From Acidobacteriota bacterium (GTDB taxonomy: Bacteria > Acidobacteriota > Blastocatellia > Chloracidobacteriales > Chloracidobacteriaceae), in NCBI GenBank assembly GCA_016208495.1, contig JACQXX010000110.1, positions 1-64,000 on the forward strand: DNA of 64,000 nucleotides, read 5' to 3'. The notes under the pieces were generated by a model. That model was not told the DNA's origin, did no database searches, and worked only from the letters and a program-made list of their open reading frames with translations. Both the position numbers and the translations under genes were made by a program. This document shows positions 34,498-43,328 of this stretch, piece by piece; the first letter of the stretch is position 1, and each line of letters opens with the position of its first letter.

Positions 34498-35211
34498 ATG
34501 GAAAAAATATGCTATTCAAAAATAAGACTCATTGGATATATTGCCTGGGTCGCTTCCTCTTTTTTGGCTTTGTCAACCCTAGTATATTCAATTGGGCAAA
34601 ATTCATTTCAGAAAAGTAAAACTCAATTAATCCAGGAGGTTTTACTGAATCAACCTGATTTTTATGCTCAACTCACAACACTGGAAAAGAAGGAGAAGGG
34701 AACTTTTCGTGTTGCTAAGAAAGAGGAATTCCGTCGATTTGAGATTGTTGTTCCATTGGAACGACAACATAAAGAAACAGTTGTTTTGATAACAAAAAAT
34801 AAGCAAGCAATTGCTTCATTATTGCCAGATAGAAAAGGATTTCTTGATTCCCCAGAAATAGGCTTGCCTGGTAATGTGAACTTTCTTCCTCTGGCACTTC
34901 AGATGTGTTGTGATCAACCAACATTGATTGAAAAGGTGGTGGCTGAGAAAGGCATATTACTTTCGGAAGAGGGATCCAAATGGATAGATGGTTATGAATG
35001 CCAGGTGATTAAGATAGTTGAGCCGTCATCCAAAGTTGTGTGGCGAATCTTTTGCGCAAAGGAATTGAGCAATTTGATAATCAAAGTTGAAGTACCTTCA
35101 GAAAGGTTTTCATATACCTTGAGTGAGATCAAGTTAGTTGTACCACAAGAACTTTTCCAAATTCCTTCTGACTATAAAAAAATTGACTTACTCAAGGACC
35201 AGGCCAGGTAA
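34498..35211 (+). CDS. membrane-anchored protein of unknown function
   Basis: 237 residues. One hydrophobic segment near the N-terminus (IRLIGYIAWVASSFLALSTLVYSIG), then an extracytoplasmic part rich in beta strands (FRRFEIVVPLERQHKETVVLITKNKQAIASLLP; WIDGYECQVIKIVEPSSKVVWRIFCAKELSNLIIKVEV). The pattern WxDGYExxVxKI...VxWRIFxAKELxNLIIKxE resembles LolA/DUF4412-type carriers (weak inference). Two Cys pairs may form disulfides. Starts 8 bases after the PD40 propeller gene, with which it probably acts. Confidence 0.65.
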   Translation: MEKICYSKIRLIGYIAWVASSFLALSTLVYSIGQNSFQKSKTQLIQEVLLNQPDFYAQLTTLEKKEKGTFRVAKKEEFRRFEIVVPLERQHKETVVLITKNKQAIASLLPDRKGFLDSPEIGLPGNVNFLPLALQMCCDQPTLIEKVVAEKGILLSEEGSKWIDGYECQVIKIVEPSSKVVWRIFCAKELSNLIIKVEVPSERFSYTLSEIKLVVPQELFQIPSDYKKIDLLKDQAR

Positions 35212-35255
35212 GTTAATGTAAAGTCAACCTTTTTCTCATTCTTGGTCCCCAAGGT

Positions 35256-36761
35256 TTACTGCAATTTAAACGATGTTTCTGGATATCGTATCTTACCCGT
35301 CAGTCCAACCGGGAGTTCTGAGACAAAGATAATTTTCCGGGGAATTTTGAAGGCGCTGATTCGTTCTTTCAAAAAAGTCTCAAGCGCCAGTTCAGTTAAG
35401 GTTTCATCTGACCGGGTGACAAACGCCCAGGGAACTTCTGAAGTATCCTTAGATTGAGCCGATATCACGACACAACCCAAAACTGCCGAATGGCTCAGTA
35501 TGGCTTGCTCGACTTCACCGGGAGAGACGTTGTCTCCGGTGCTCAGGACAATGATGTTTTTCTTGCGTCCGGCAAACCAGAAATATCCTTCATTATCCTG
35601 ATAGGCCAGATCGCCGCTGGCCAGCCAGCCGTCTACAAAGGCAGCCTGGGTGAGCGGGGCATTATTTAAATATCCAACCATTGTTCTTGGGCTTTTGATG
35701 TAAATTTCGCCGACTTCACCAGTGGGAACTTCAATCCCCTGTGAGTCCACCAGTTTAATTTGAATATCGGGGCCCGGTTTTCCCAGCGCCAGGCATTTAT
35801 CGAGGCGTCCCTCAAAATTCACCAGGGCCCAGCTTGATTCCGTCAGCCCATAACTGACGGCTAACGGCTTTCCAGTGAGCGCAATAAATCTATTTTGAAC
35901 TCGTGGAGTCACGCGATCAGCCCCTACGGAAGCAAACAATACGTTCTGAAAGCTGCTTTCCGAGATCGCTGGATGATGCAGCAGGCGGTCAAATGGGTTG
36001 ACGGTCATCATCAAATGCGTCGGCTGGTATTGATCAACGGCAGCCACCAGTGGTTCAAGATCATAAGATTCAAGCAACACGATCCGGCCACCTGCCGCCA
36101 GCAATGCCAGACTTTGATGAAGGCCGACGCTTTGAGTCAAACACGATGCCACAACGGCGGTGCTCTCTGGCGTGAGTTTGGTGTGGTTGAGCCGGAAATG
36201 TAAGATGTGATTGAGGTTGCGGTATGAGAGCACCACACCTTTGGCATACCCTTCAGAACCCGAAGTGTGCAACACAAACCCTGGGCTGTCTTCTGAAAGG
36301 CAGGGGGCAATAAAGTCCCGCCGGGTATTCGTCAATTCATGATAAGTGCGAAAGGGTGCGGACTGCTGGTCTGACTCAATGACATAAATCTGATGAAGGC
36401 TGGTCGTGGCAAACTCCACGGGCCACTCGTCAAGGATTTTTCGTGAGGTGATCAGGTTTTTGGCCTGGGTGGCAACCAAAATATGATGTACTTCCGACCA
36501 GGTCATTCCCTGATGAAAAGGCATCGGAACAATTCCGGCTTTCAAACAAGCCAGAAAAATACACAAAATTTCAGGGCAATTTGGCAGCCAGATCGCGAGT
36601 AAGTCACCAGGGGTGGCAGTTTGCAATAGTCCGCAGGCCAGCCGCGAAACTTCATCTGAGAGGTCTTGATAGGTATAAGTCCAATCCTGATAAACGAGCG
36701 CCGTCTTCGCCGCCATAGCTGGAAGACTGGAATCAAGAATGTGGCGCACGTCAATTGTCAT
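35256..36761 (-). CDS. acyl-AMP ligase (ANL superfamily, acyl-CoA synthetase-like)
   Basis: 501 residues from ATG 36761; the longer frame from 36842 runs into repeat DNA. Motifs: P-loop FVLHTSGSEGYAKGVVLSYRN, aromatic YGLTESSWALVN, GDLAYQDNEGYFWFAGRKKNIIV, and the C-terminal catalytic Lys in PVGLTGKIRY. It activates a carboxylic acid as an acyl-adenylate and passes it to CoA, a carrier protein or an amine. No CoA-specific signature could be assigned. It directly follows the TauD-type dioxygenase gene on the same strand; no carrier-protein gene is present, so the acceptor is unknown. Confidence 0.9.
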   Translation of the reverse strand: MTIDVRHILDSSLPAMAAKTALVYQDWTYTYQDLSDEVSRLACGLLQTATPGDLLAIWLPNCPEILCIFLACLKAGIVPMPFHQGMTWSEVHHILVATQAKNLITSRKILDEWPVEFATTSLHQIYVIESDQQSAPFRTYHELTNTRRDFIAPCLSEDSPGFVLHTSGSEGYAKGVVLSYRNLNHILHFRLNHTKLTPESTAVVASCLTQSVGLHQSLALLAAGGRIVLLESYDLEPLVAAVDQYQPTHLMMTVNPFDRLLHHPAISESSFQNVLFASVGADRVTPRVQNRFIALTGKPLAVSYGLTESSWALVNFEGRLDKCLALGKPGPDIQIKLVDSQGIEVPTGEVGEIYIKSPRTMVGYLNNAPLTQAAFVDGWLASGDLAYQDNEGYFWFAGRKKNIIVLSTGDNVSPGEVEQAILSHSAVLGCVVISAQSKDTSEVPWAFVTRSDETLTELALETFLKERISAFKIPRKIIFVSELPVGLTGKIRYPETSFKLQ

Positions 36762-36799
36762 AGATCCAAGAGGGTTCAGGGTGTTAGAGGGTTTCAAGA

Positions 36800-36856
36800 C
36801 ATTGTTAACCACGAAACACACGAAATACACGAAACAAATCAAATACTTGCCAAAAC
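36800..36856. repeat. partial MITE-like copy
   Basis: AAGACATTGTTAACCACG followed by CACGAAA repeats and AAATCAAATACTTGCCAAA matches the centre of the MITE family in the orientation of copy 3, without the GTACCTT ends. It lies between the dioxygenase stop and the ligase start. Confidence 0.6.
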
Positions 36857-36862
36857 AGGTGT

Positions 36863-37945
36863 TCAGTAGCTTACTTCAGGCAGCGGAAGGCCGCCGCGAA
36901 TCGCCCCGGCCTCAGTATTTTGAAAGAAATAGTGTTTGTACCGAGGCGACAGGGGGCGTGAATTGGGCACGGAAAGCCAGATTCGGGACAAATGCCGCCG
37001 ACAGGCTTCGTTTGTTTGATCATCTTTGAATGCGGCTCGGGCATGAAAGCAGACGAAATTATTCACAAACACCATATCGCCCGGCTGATACTGAAAAGTG
37101 AGGTGCCATTTCTCGTTTTGCAATTCGCCTTCAAACGCAGCGATGGCCTGGTGTTGGTGGGGCGTAAGCCGTGGCACTTCAGCAAGTTCCTGGGCCTGAT
37201 CAATATAAAACCGCGAGTATTTGCAGGCAAAATAGCCTTGTTCCGTACTAAAAGTTGGCATCGAGTACACCCGTTGTTTGGGAAGCAGGTCCTGGTTCAT
37301 CCCAGTTCGTACAAATAAATAATCCTGATAGGTGTTGGTGAAATCTTGATAGAGCGTTTGTACGTGTTTGGGTGACGATCTGAGCAGCGCATTGTGGATG
37401 GCCACGCTGCTGGCAAACAGCCCCTGACCTCCAGACAAAGCTGGTTTAATACATAAAAAGGAAATGGCATCGCACGGGTCGTTGTGAAACGGCAGGGCAC
37501 GGTTGTGTTTACTGCCACGGCGTTCGATCAGTGATGCCTGCCCGACGTCTTTGATGTCTTGGACCATCTCTCCAAAAACGGTTTGCGGGCGTGGCGTCCC
37601 GACATAGCTGGCAATTCCAGCGTGCAGCAACTGTAGTTCCTTACCTGAAAAACCCGAGACCGGCACGCCTTTCAACAAAACCAGGCCATATTTTTCTTCC
37701 AGGTCAGTCTGGACTTGTTTGAGTCGCGGGCCCAGGGTTGGCAATGGAAAATTGGCTGGCTGCGGGGTCATATTTCCGTGAAGCCACTGAGCGGTCAGCC
37801 CTTGGGAATGGGTGGTATCCTTAAAAAATTCCAGGGCAGAAATCAATTCGGCTTGTTGGGAATCAGTCAGGTGGATAATCCAGGAAGTATCTCGGTGGAG
37901 AGTTGCTGCGTCCCAGGCAGCCAGAATTTCAAACGGTTGTATCAT
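36863..37945 (-). CDS. TauD/TfdA-type Fe(II)/2-oxoglutarate dioxygenase
   Basis: 360 residues, the usual length. Iron ligands appear as LPFHNDPCDAISF (H-x-D, about residue 175) and VCFHARAAF (distal His, about 305), with the 2-oxoglutarate Arg in RRHLSRIWLS. The N-terminal LVLLKGVPVSGFSGKELQLLHAGIASYVGTPRPQ matches TauD-like proteins. It hydroxylates or desaturates a small molecule or carrier-bound amino acid. Paired on the same strand with an acyl-AMP ligase about 100 bases downstream; this suggests a two-step route to a small metabolite. Confidence 0.9.
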   Translation of the reverse strand: MIQPFEILAAWDAATLHRDTSWIIHLTDSQQAELISALEFFKDTTHSQGLTAQWLHGNMTPQPANFPLPTLGPRLKQVQTDLEEKYGLVLLKGVPVSGFSGKELQLLHAGIASYVGTPRPQTVFGEMVQDIKDVGQASLIERRGSKHNRALPFHNDPCDAISFLCIKPALSGGQGLFASSVAIHNALLRSSPKHVQTLYQDFTNTYQDYLFVRTGMNQDLLPKQRVYSMPTFSTEQGYFACKYSRFYIDQAQELAEVPRLTPHQHQAIAAFEGELQNEKWHLTFQYQPGDMVFVNNFVCFHARAAFKDDQTNEACRRHLSRIWLSVPNSRPLSPRYKHYFFQNTEAGAIRGGLPLPEVSY

Positions 37946-38009
37946 AGGGGGATTGGGGCTGAACAGAAAATGCAGAATACCAGGGTATTGACTGGTTGCT
38001 GATTAAAGA

Positions 38010-38160
38010 TGGGAACCCCCAATTTTGTCAAATAAGTATGAAAAGAAGAATTTGACCTTCTGGTCCAATCTCATTCGTCTGTACCCGGAAGTCCAACCAG
38101 AATTTCACGACAAAGAACATAGAGGAACACCGAGGCATTAAATGGGGGGATGGAATTTCG
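38010..38160. other. intergenic, nothing recognised
   Basis: AT-rich stretch upstream of the dioxygenase gene. Likely promoter region on the minus strand near 37950-38000. No coding pattern. Confidence 0.3.
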
Positions 38161-38180
38161 GTGATTCCGAATTGGCTTTC

Positions 38181-38437
38181 GCCCGGATGGGCGCCGGACA
38201 ATAGCCGGTGGTTTGCCGCTTTGGGCACACCACCGGATCTTTGGTCCGCAGTGGGTTGCGCCCGGATGGGCGCTGGAAGCTGGTTCGGGTCCCGGTTTTC
38301 GTGGAAGTTTCGACTGCTGGCTTACGACTCCTGTTCCAGCGCCCATCCGGGCGCGAACCCGTGATGGCGGCTCTGTCCGGTGGCCGCGTGTCCAAAGCGA
38401 CACTTGCCACCGGCTATTCTCCGGCGCCCATCCGGGC
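38181..38437. repeat. GC-rich nested inverted-repeat element, copy 2
   Basis: The outer arms 38181-38211 and 38407-38437 are reverse complements with one mismatch in 31. The inner arms 38258-38278 and 38334-38354 are perfect over 21 bp. The unit CGCCCGGATGGGCGC is shared with copy 1 at 1974-2324. Several overlapping open frames cross it in both directions and result from its GC content. Confidence 0.75.
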
Positions 38438-38488
38438 GAAAACCAATGTTTCTGCCAGCGAGTGGTCGAATTTCATCCCCCTTTTATA

Positions 38489-38545
38489 GGGACTTGTACT
38501 AAGTTTGGTTGATTGAATTACTTGACTGCTTTTCAATACAAATGT
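38489..38545. repeat. partial copy of the ~100-bp dispersed element
   Basis: GACTTGTACTAAGTTTGG followed by TTGATTGAATTACTTGACTGCTTTTCAATAC matches the second half of the element at 51937-52033; the heptamer core is absent. Confidence 0.6.
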
Positions 38546-38867
38546 TTCCTTGCACAATGGCATAAGGTTTGAAAATGTGCATGAAAAAGAGGGTTGGGAG
38601 ATTCCCAACCCTTTCAAGAGGCATTGTTACCCATGCTTTACAATGCACCATTGCAAAAGTGACTCGACCGCGCCCATTGGAACGCTCGTTTTTCAGATAA
38701 ATAGTTCCTCAGTCCGTATTCGGTTGGAATCTCGGAAATTATTGAAGAAACTGGATTTATTTTCCGTGTAGTTCGTGTATTCCGTGGTTTCTTTTTCTGA
38801 TAAAGAAATCGTTCTCTCTGACACTACACAGGGAGTCACTTGCCTTATCCAACAACATTCACCTGTC
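38546..38867. other. intergenic, nothing recognised as a gene
   Basis: Contains a hairpin AGAGGGTTGGGAGATTCCCAACCCT at 38589-38613 (stem AGGGTTGGGA/TCCCAACCCT) and a CGTGTAGTTCGTGTATTCCGTGG tract at about 38764-38787 related to the MITE interior. Confidence 0.5.
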
Positions 38868-40013
38868 TCAAAAAGACACCCGCTGGATCGTCCAGTAAAC
38901 CGCGATACAGGCGATCAGCATTGATGCTGGGACGACGATGAGACGGCGGTACCAGTCGCGATGGGCGCAATACCATCCGACAAGCAGAAAAGCTGCCCCG
39001 ATCACAGCCAGTTGTCCAGCTTCAACCCCGATGTTGAACGTCAACAACGCCATTACAAATTCCGAGCGGGGCAATCCAAGCTCCTGAAGTACTCCCGCGA
39101 ATCCCATCCCGTGCAGTAGCCCGAAGGCGAAAACCAGAGCCACCCGCCAGGATTTCAGCTCTGAAAGATAGATATTTTCAATGGCGACATACACGATGGA
39201 GAGAGCAATGAAGGGCTCGACGATCTTCGGCGACAGGGCAATCAGTCCGTACATGCTCAGCCCCAACGTGATGGAATGAGCGATGGTGAACGCACTGACT
39301 TGCCACAGAACGGAGCGAGCACGATTGCTCAACAGGTAAATGCCAAGCACAAACAGAATGTGATCCAGCCCGTAGGGCACAATGTGGGTAAAGCCAAGCG
39401 TGAAGTACCGCCAGGCAATCCCAAGCCGATCAACCGATTCTGTCGGCGGAGTCAAGGTGAAGGGAGCGCTGCTTTGACCGCCGTCGAGCCATTCGGTTGT
39501 GACCTTCTCAGATGTATCCCAGCCAGACGTCAATGAGTAAGCGGCAAACGTCCAGCTATAATTCCAGGTAAAGTGCCGTGCCTCTGGAGGAATCTGACCG
39601 GTCAGTCGGATGGTTGCAACTGCTGGTAACAGGGCATCGCTTGCTGGCGCGACAGAATACGTGATGACCGGACGAACTTCCGACGAATCAAATGCCAGGT
39701 TTACTCGCTGGCGAAATTTCTCATCGAAACTGGTAAGTAAAGCCTGAAGATGCGCTGGACTGGTGTCGGCAGGTACCGGGCCACCAGTTGAAGCTTCGAG
39801 CTTCTCGACGAGTGTCACCGCATCGGTCACAATTTTGACTTCGTAAGTCCGATCTTGCTGAAAAAAGAGGACTGACACGCGCGTGGTGCCGATTTCATGG
39901 GCGCGAACCACGGCACAGCACAGAAACGCAACAACAACCGCGCATAGCGTTGGGCCGATAAGCCACCGTCGCCCCGAAGCTGAACGCACAACCGCCAAAA
40001 TACTGGTGCCCAT
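38868..40013 (-). CDS. HupE/UreJ-family membrane protein
   Basis: 381 residues. Signal peptide ending ...CCAVVRAHEIG, a periplasmic beta-rich domain of about 180 residues, then six or seven membrane segments starting FTLGFTHIVPYGLDHILFVLGIYLL. The motifs GFTHIVPYGLDHILF, AHSITLGL and GLLHGMGFAG contain the His residues that mark the HupE/UreJ family, linked to nickel or cobalt transport. Preceded by a DUF4198 gene, also found near metal-transport genes. Last gene of a three-gene set with DUF4331. Confidence 0.85.
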   Translation of the reverse strand: MGTSILAVVRSASGRRWLIGPTLCAVVVAFLCCAVVRAHEIGTTRVSVLFFQQDRTYEVKIVTDAVTLVEKLEASTGGPVPADTSPAHLQALLTSFDEKFRQRVNLAFDSSEVRPVITYSVAPASDALLPAVATIRLTGQIPPEARHFTWNYSWTFAAYSLTSGWDTSEKVTTEWLDGGQSSAPFTLTPPTESVDRLGIAWRYFTLGFTHIVPYGLDHILFVLGIYLLSNRARSVLWQVSAFTIAHSITLGLSMYGLIALSPKIVEPFIALSIVYVAIENIYLSELKSWRVALVFAFGLLHGMGFAGVLQELGLPRSEFVMALLTFNIGVEAGQLAVIGAAFLLVGWYCAHRDWYRRLIVVPASMLIACIAVYWTIQRVSF

Positions 40014-40049
40014 TCCTTTATGACCTTTGGATTCTGTGATTCCTCATTC

Positions 40050-40895
40050 CTATGAGGCACTTTTTGTTCGAAGTTCGAAGGTGAGTGATGCCCAAAAGCT
40101 TTCCCATTGGGAGATGGTGCCGGGTGCCGCCGGAACCATATGAACGGCTTTGATCAGCCACATCCCGTTTGGTCGCAACCGGAACCGCACGCGACCATTG
40201 GCATCAGTCCGAGCTGACAGTTTTTCGGAAGGGTTCAGACGGTTCATGGCAACGACGAGCGCGCCAGCGAGCGGACGGTTCTGATACACCAGGCAAACCG
40301 GGAGATCCTCACCGGCGCGGAGGGTGTACGGATTTCGTTCCGCCACGAGTTCGAGGGGAAAACCGAGGCGCCGATCAGCTTGTGCTTTGCTTGGAGACCC
40401 CGACAGCACCAGGCTTTTGGCGCAGCGTGTAAAGAGTTCGCGGGTACTGGCGCCAGTTTCATTGCGACGGGCTCTGAGTGCCGTAATTGTATCGAGCCCC
40501 TCCTCTTTCAAATATTGATTGAACTTGCCTGCCGCCAACTCAACAATGCTTGGGTGGCTATAATAACCGATGACGAGCAAGCCGGGCCTGGCTATGCGCA
40601 AGAGACCAGCCGGATCAGTGCCGTTCCGACCATAAATCGGATTGCGGCCAGACGTGTCTTCGACGATAAACTGATTGACGAGCGCGGGATTGCGCGGAAC
40701 TGGATCGCCGAGAAGGTTTTGCCCCAGACGTAATCGCACGCCAACGATTTGACCTCGTTCCGGAGAAAAGGTCGTTGGTTCGATCCATAGATCATGCGCA
40801 AGAATGGGTGTTGGAAGCAGAATGGTCACCGCCAGCACCACCAGCCGACGAAATATTGATGGACTCAACCGAAGGGAAATCATGGGTATTCTCAC
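40050..40895 (-). CDS. DUF4198-like secreted protein
   Basis: 281 residues. Signal peptide (LVVLAVTILLPTPILAHD), then AHDLWIEPTTFSPERGQIVGVRLRLGQNLLGDPVPR, the characteristic start of DUF4198 domains with a His-Asp after the cleavage site. Ig-like strands follow, with GEDLPVCLVYQNRPLAGALVVAMNR and the closing DANGRVRFRLRPNGMWLIKAVHM. DUF4198 proteins are periplasmic and often occur with HupE-like or TonB-linked metal uptake genes. It starts 37 bases upstream of the HupE gene, same strand, so they are co-transcribed. Confidence 0.85.
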   Translation of the reverse strand: MRIPMISLRLSPSIFRRLVVLAVTILLPTPILAHDLWIEPTTFSPERGQIVGVRLRLGQNLLGDPVPRNPALVNQFIVEDTSGRNPIYGRNGTDPAGLLRIARPGLLVIGYYSHPSIVELAAGKFNQYLKEEGLDTITALRARRNETGASTRELFTRCAKSLVLSGSPSKAQADRRLGFPLELVAERNPYTLRAGEDLPVCLVYQNRPLAGALVVAMNRLNPSEKLSARTDANGRVRFRLRPNGMWLIKAVHMVPAAPGTISQWESFWASLTFELRTKSAS

Positions 40896-40985
40896 CTGTC
40901 TCCAGAAAAAAGTTCAAGCTTTAGCTTGCGAAACTTTTTACTTCAGAGTGCTCAAATTATTGATTTTATTTGAATTATAATAAAT

Positions 40986-41011
40986 AACGGCCCCCGCGAG
41001 CGGGGGCCGTT
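40986..41011 (-). terminator. rho-independent terminator after the DUF4331 gene
   Basis: AACGGCCCCCG (40986-40996) and CGGGGGCCGTT (41001-41011) form an 11-bp GC-rich stem; on the minus strand it is followed by ATTTATTATAATT. It lies 20 bases after the DUF4331 stop and ahead of the DUF4198 gene, so DUF4331 may be transcribed mostly alone. Confidence 0.85.
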
Positions 41012-41031
41012 CTGATTCTATCGCTGGCAGG

Positions 41032-42540
41032 CTATGGGAGCGGGACATCTGGAACCGTCGGTTCGTTGATATCACCATGTCCCTGGAGCAGGCCCTGGTG
41101 AGCCGGTGCCAGGAACGGAAACCGGTTGAGATAGTTTTTGTCGTTGACTTCAACGCCTTTGGCGAGACCGGCGGTTGCGTCACCGGCCACGATCAGGCTG
41201 ATCAGCACACTATTGACATTGACCTGATTGCGGTTTGGCGCCGTTCCGCCACCCAGGCGGCGACCATTGGGGAAGCTCGAATCAATGGCGGCATCGAGCG
41301 TAATGACATCGCCCGTGGAACCGTCAGCAACTGGGATTGGCCGTCCCAGGTTGATGGCACTGATGATGTCCATGCGAGGCCCTTTGAGTTTGGCAACGAC
41401 GCTGTCTGGAACACCAAGGGCTTTATAAATGCCGAGGGCTTCGGCGTCGCGCACAAGCACTGGAAACAGGATATCGGCGCCAAAGTTGGTCACGTCGCGG
41501 AGCGGATTGGTGCGCAGATAGAGCGTCTGCCGTTGCGTTCCGACCAGCCCGGCGTTAAACAGCGGCAACGCGTTGCGACCAACCTGGACATACGGGCCAG
41601 AACCTTTGATGCCGGTGATGATGTTGCTCATATCAACGACTTGCTTCTTCTGACGAAGGATTTCTGAATGCACCCGAAGCAAGCTGTCGGTTGATTTCGG
41701 ATCAAGCGTTCCGTTGTGCGGAATGCCGTTCGGGAAAATGTCAGTAATTGGCACTTCAAGCGCAATCGAAAGGACATTGAAGCCCGTGAACACATCTTCC
41801 GCTGGGGCGCTACGCCCTCCTGGAATTCCACCAAGATCGTTGCGGTTGAAGTTGACCAGATCGAAAATGCCCTTTTCATCAAGTTGATAGGGATCGTCAA
41901 ACTGGCCGGCGATGATCCGTCCGCCGTTCGAAAGCGTGTGAATAAAGGAATCCACGAAGGTTTGATCATACAGACCGACAGAACGGCTTGAAGGATCTTT
42001 AGAATCGTACCCCGAGAAAGCGCCAAGTTTGTAAATCAGCCGGTCAGTCTGCGGGCCGTGGTTGTTTGGAAGTACTGGAAGGTCTTTGCCCAGGATGACG
42101 TCGGGTTGCCCTTTCACGAGCCGGGTAATGGTCAAGGTCTCTGTGCCGCCGGTGAGCTGCCAGAGAAGCTCGTTGCCGCCGCCCAGCGGATCCGTGGCAC
42201 TGGGGGTTGCTTCTGGCAACAGCGCGTTTTTGAACTCAACGCGATACACCACTTTATCTTCAAGACTGGCGCCGATTCCGATGTGAAACTCATAGCGGTA
42301 GCCATTGGAAGTCCGCAGGCCCTGGTTCCCCTGGCCCGGCTCGTGGAGCGGGTTGTAGTTCATGATCAGGTAGAGTTTATCGTGCGTGCCGTCTGACACC
42401 CAGGCATAGGTATCAGTATTGTCGGCAGCCGGTTCGTTCAGAACCGCCAGCGCCTCACGGTGGCTTGATGCCTGTAATGGCAACCCCGTTACGACCAGTA
42501 GAGTTATTGCAAATAACGCTTTGAATAACAGTTTTTTCAT
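41032..42540 (-). CDS. DUF4331 secreted protein
   Basis: 502 residues with signal peptide (LLFKALFAITLLVVTGLPLQAS). SSHREALAVLNEPAADNTDTYAWVSDGTHDKLYLIMNYNPLHEPGQG is the DUF4331 signature (SSHRE...D.TD.Y.F). Later parts GVYDQTFVDSF-like and DLVNFNRNDLGGIPGGRSAPAEDVFTGFNVLSIALEVPI fit the family. Function unknown; DUF4331 proteins are exported and beta-rich. Neighbouring DUF4198 and HupE genes on the same strand form a recurrent set in soil bacteria (from memory). Confidence 0.88.
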   Translation of the reverse strand: MKKLLFKALFAITLLVVTGLPLQASSHREALAVLNEPAADNTDTYAWVSDGTHDKLYLIMNYNPLHEPGQGNQGLRTSNGYRYEFHIGIGASLEDKVVYRVEFKNALLPEATPSATDPLGGGNELLWQLTGGTETLTITRLVKGQPDVILGKDLPVLPNNHGPQTDRLIYKLGAFSGYDSKDPSSRSVGLYDQTFVDSFIHTLSNGGRIIAGQFDDPYQLDEKGIFDLVNFNRNDLGGIPGGRSAPAEDVFTGFNVLSIALEVPITDIFPNGIPHNGTLDPKSTDSLLRVHSEILRQKKQVVDMSNIITGIKGSGPYVQVGRNALPLFNAGLVGTQRQTLYLRTNPLRDVTNFGADILFPVLVRDAEALGIYKALGVPDSVVAKLKGPRMDIISAINLGRPIPVADGSTGDVITLDAAIDSSFPNGRRLGGGTAPNRNQVNVNSVLISLIVAGDATAGLAKGVEVNDKNYLNRFPFLAPAHQGLLQGHGDINEPTVPDVPLP

Positions 42541-43328
42541 TTCGATCTCCTTTGGGTTCTAAGGTTTGGCTTCAAAATAAATGATGATTTAGATTGAGTA
42601 ATTTGAACTGAAAACCTCTGTGGAAAAGTGAGGCGCCAGATCCTGGCGTTCCAATGAATAAGGTAAAAAAACAATCAAACCAGAGGACTTCTTCAACTTG
42701 CGGTTTCTGAAGCAGAGAAATGATGAAGTTCTTTTGAGGCAAAACCTAAAATTCTCATTTTGTTTATTGAACCCCAGTGAAGGACACTCAATCGGTACAA
42801 AGATCCAGGGTTTAAGTAGAAGAGGCTCTGAACTGGGAAATGGTAGGTTGAGTTCTCCGCAAAAATCCTCAAGAAAATCTCAAATTGTTATATGGTAAGG
42901 CGGGCTTAAATATTTTTTTGAAGTGAAAAGGAAACTTGCCTGTAGTGCAAACTATTTATAATAAAGAACTTGGTTGAGTTTAGAAAAAAAATGACCATAC
43001 TCATTTTCTGAAAGGCGATGGTTCAGGGCTGAGCCGAAAAATAATTGCGGCCTGTCGCCTGGGGTGAAATGCTTGCAAAAAATGAAAAGAGCGTGTAGCA
43101 CTTCAGCCTCACGCTCTTTTTTAGGGTTCCGGTGTTTAAAAGACAATAAGGACGAAAAGGACTTAAATTCGAAAACCCCCGAACCCCCGAAACCCTGGAC
43201 AAGATGACAAGATGACAAGGTGACAATGGGACAAGGTGACAATGGGATTTTTTCATCCCTCATCCTTCATCCCTCATCCCTCATCCCTTGAAAGAACCCA
43301 GAAACCCTGAACCCTGAACCTCGAAACC
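42541..43328. other. intergenic with 7-bp and 9-bp repeats
   Basis: About 790 bases without a convincing gene. 43188-43245 has GACAAGATGACAAGGTGACAATGGGACAAGG units of about 9 bp, 43250-43290 CATCCCT units of 7 bp, and 43300-43328 GAACCCT-type units that reach the ribosome-site position of the tex gene. A 66-codon frame at 42698-42898 has no family pattern and is not called. Confidence 0.5.

Noticed and set aside
38028-38512. Frames across the second GC-rich element
   Set aside because: Repeat DNA; frames on both strands overlap with no coding pattern.
42698-42898. 66-codon plus-strand frame
   Set aside because: Low similarity to anything, no ribosome site, in a repeat-rich spacer.
43188-43328. 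Telomere-like GAACCCT tract as a chromosome end
   Set aside because: The same tract occurs at 45700-45740 between ordinary genes; it is one of the heptamer repeats.
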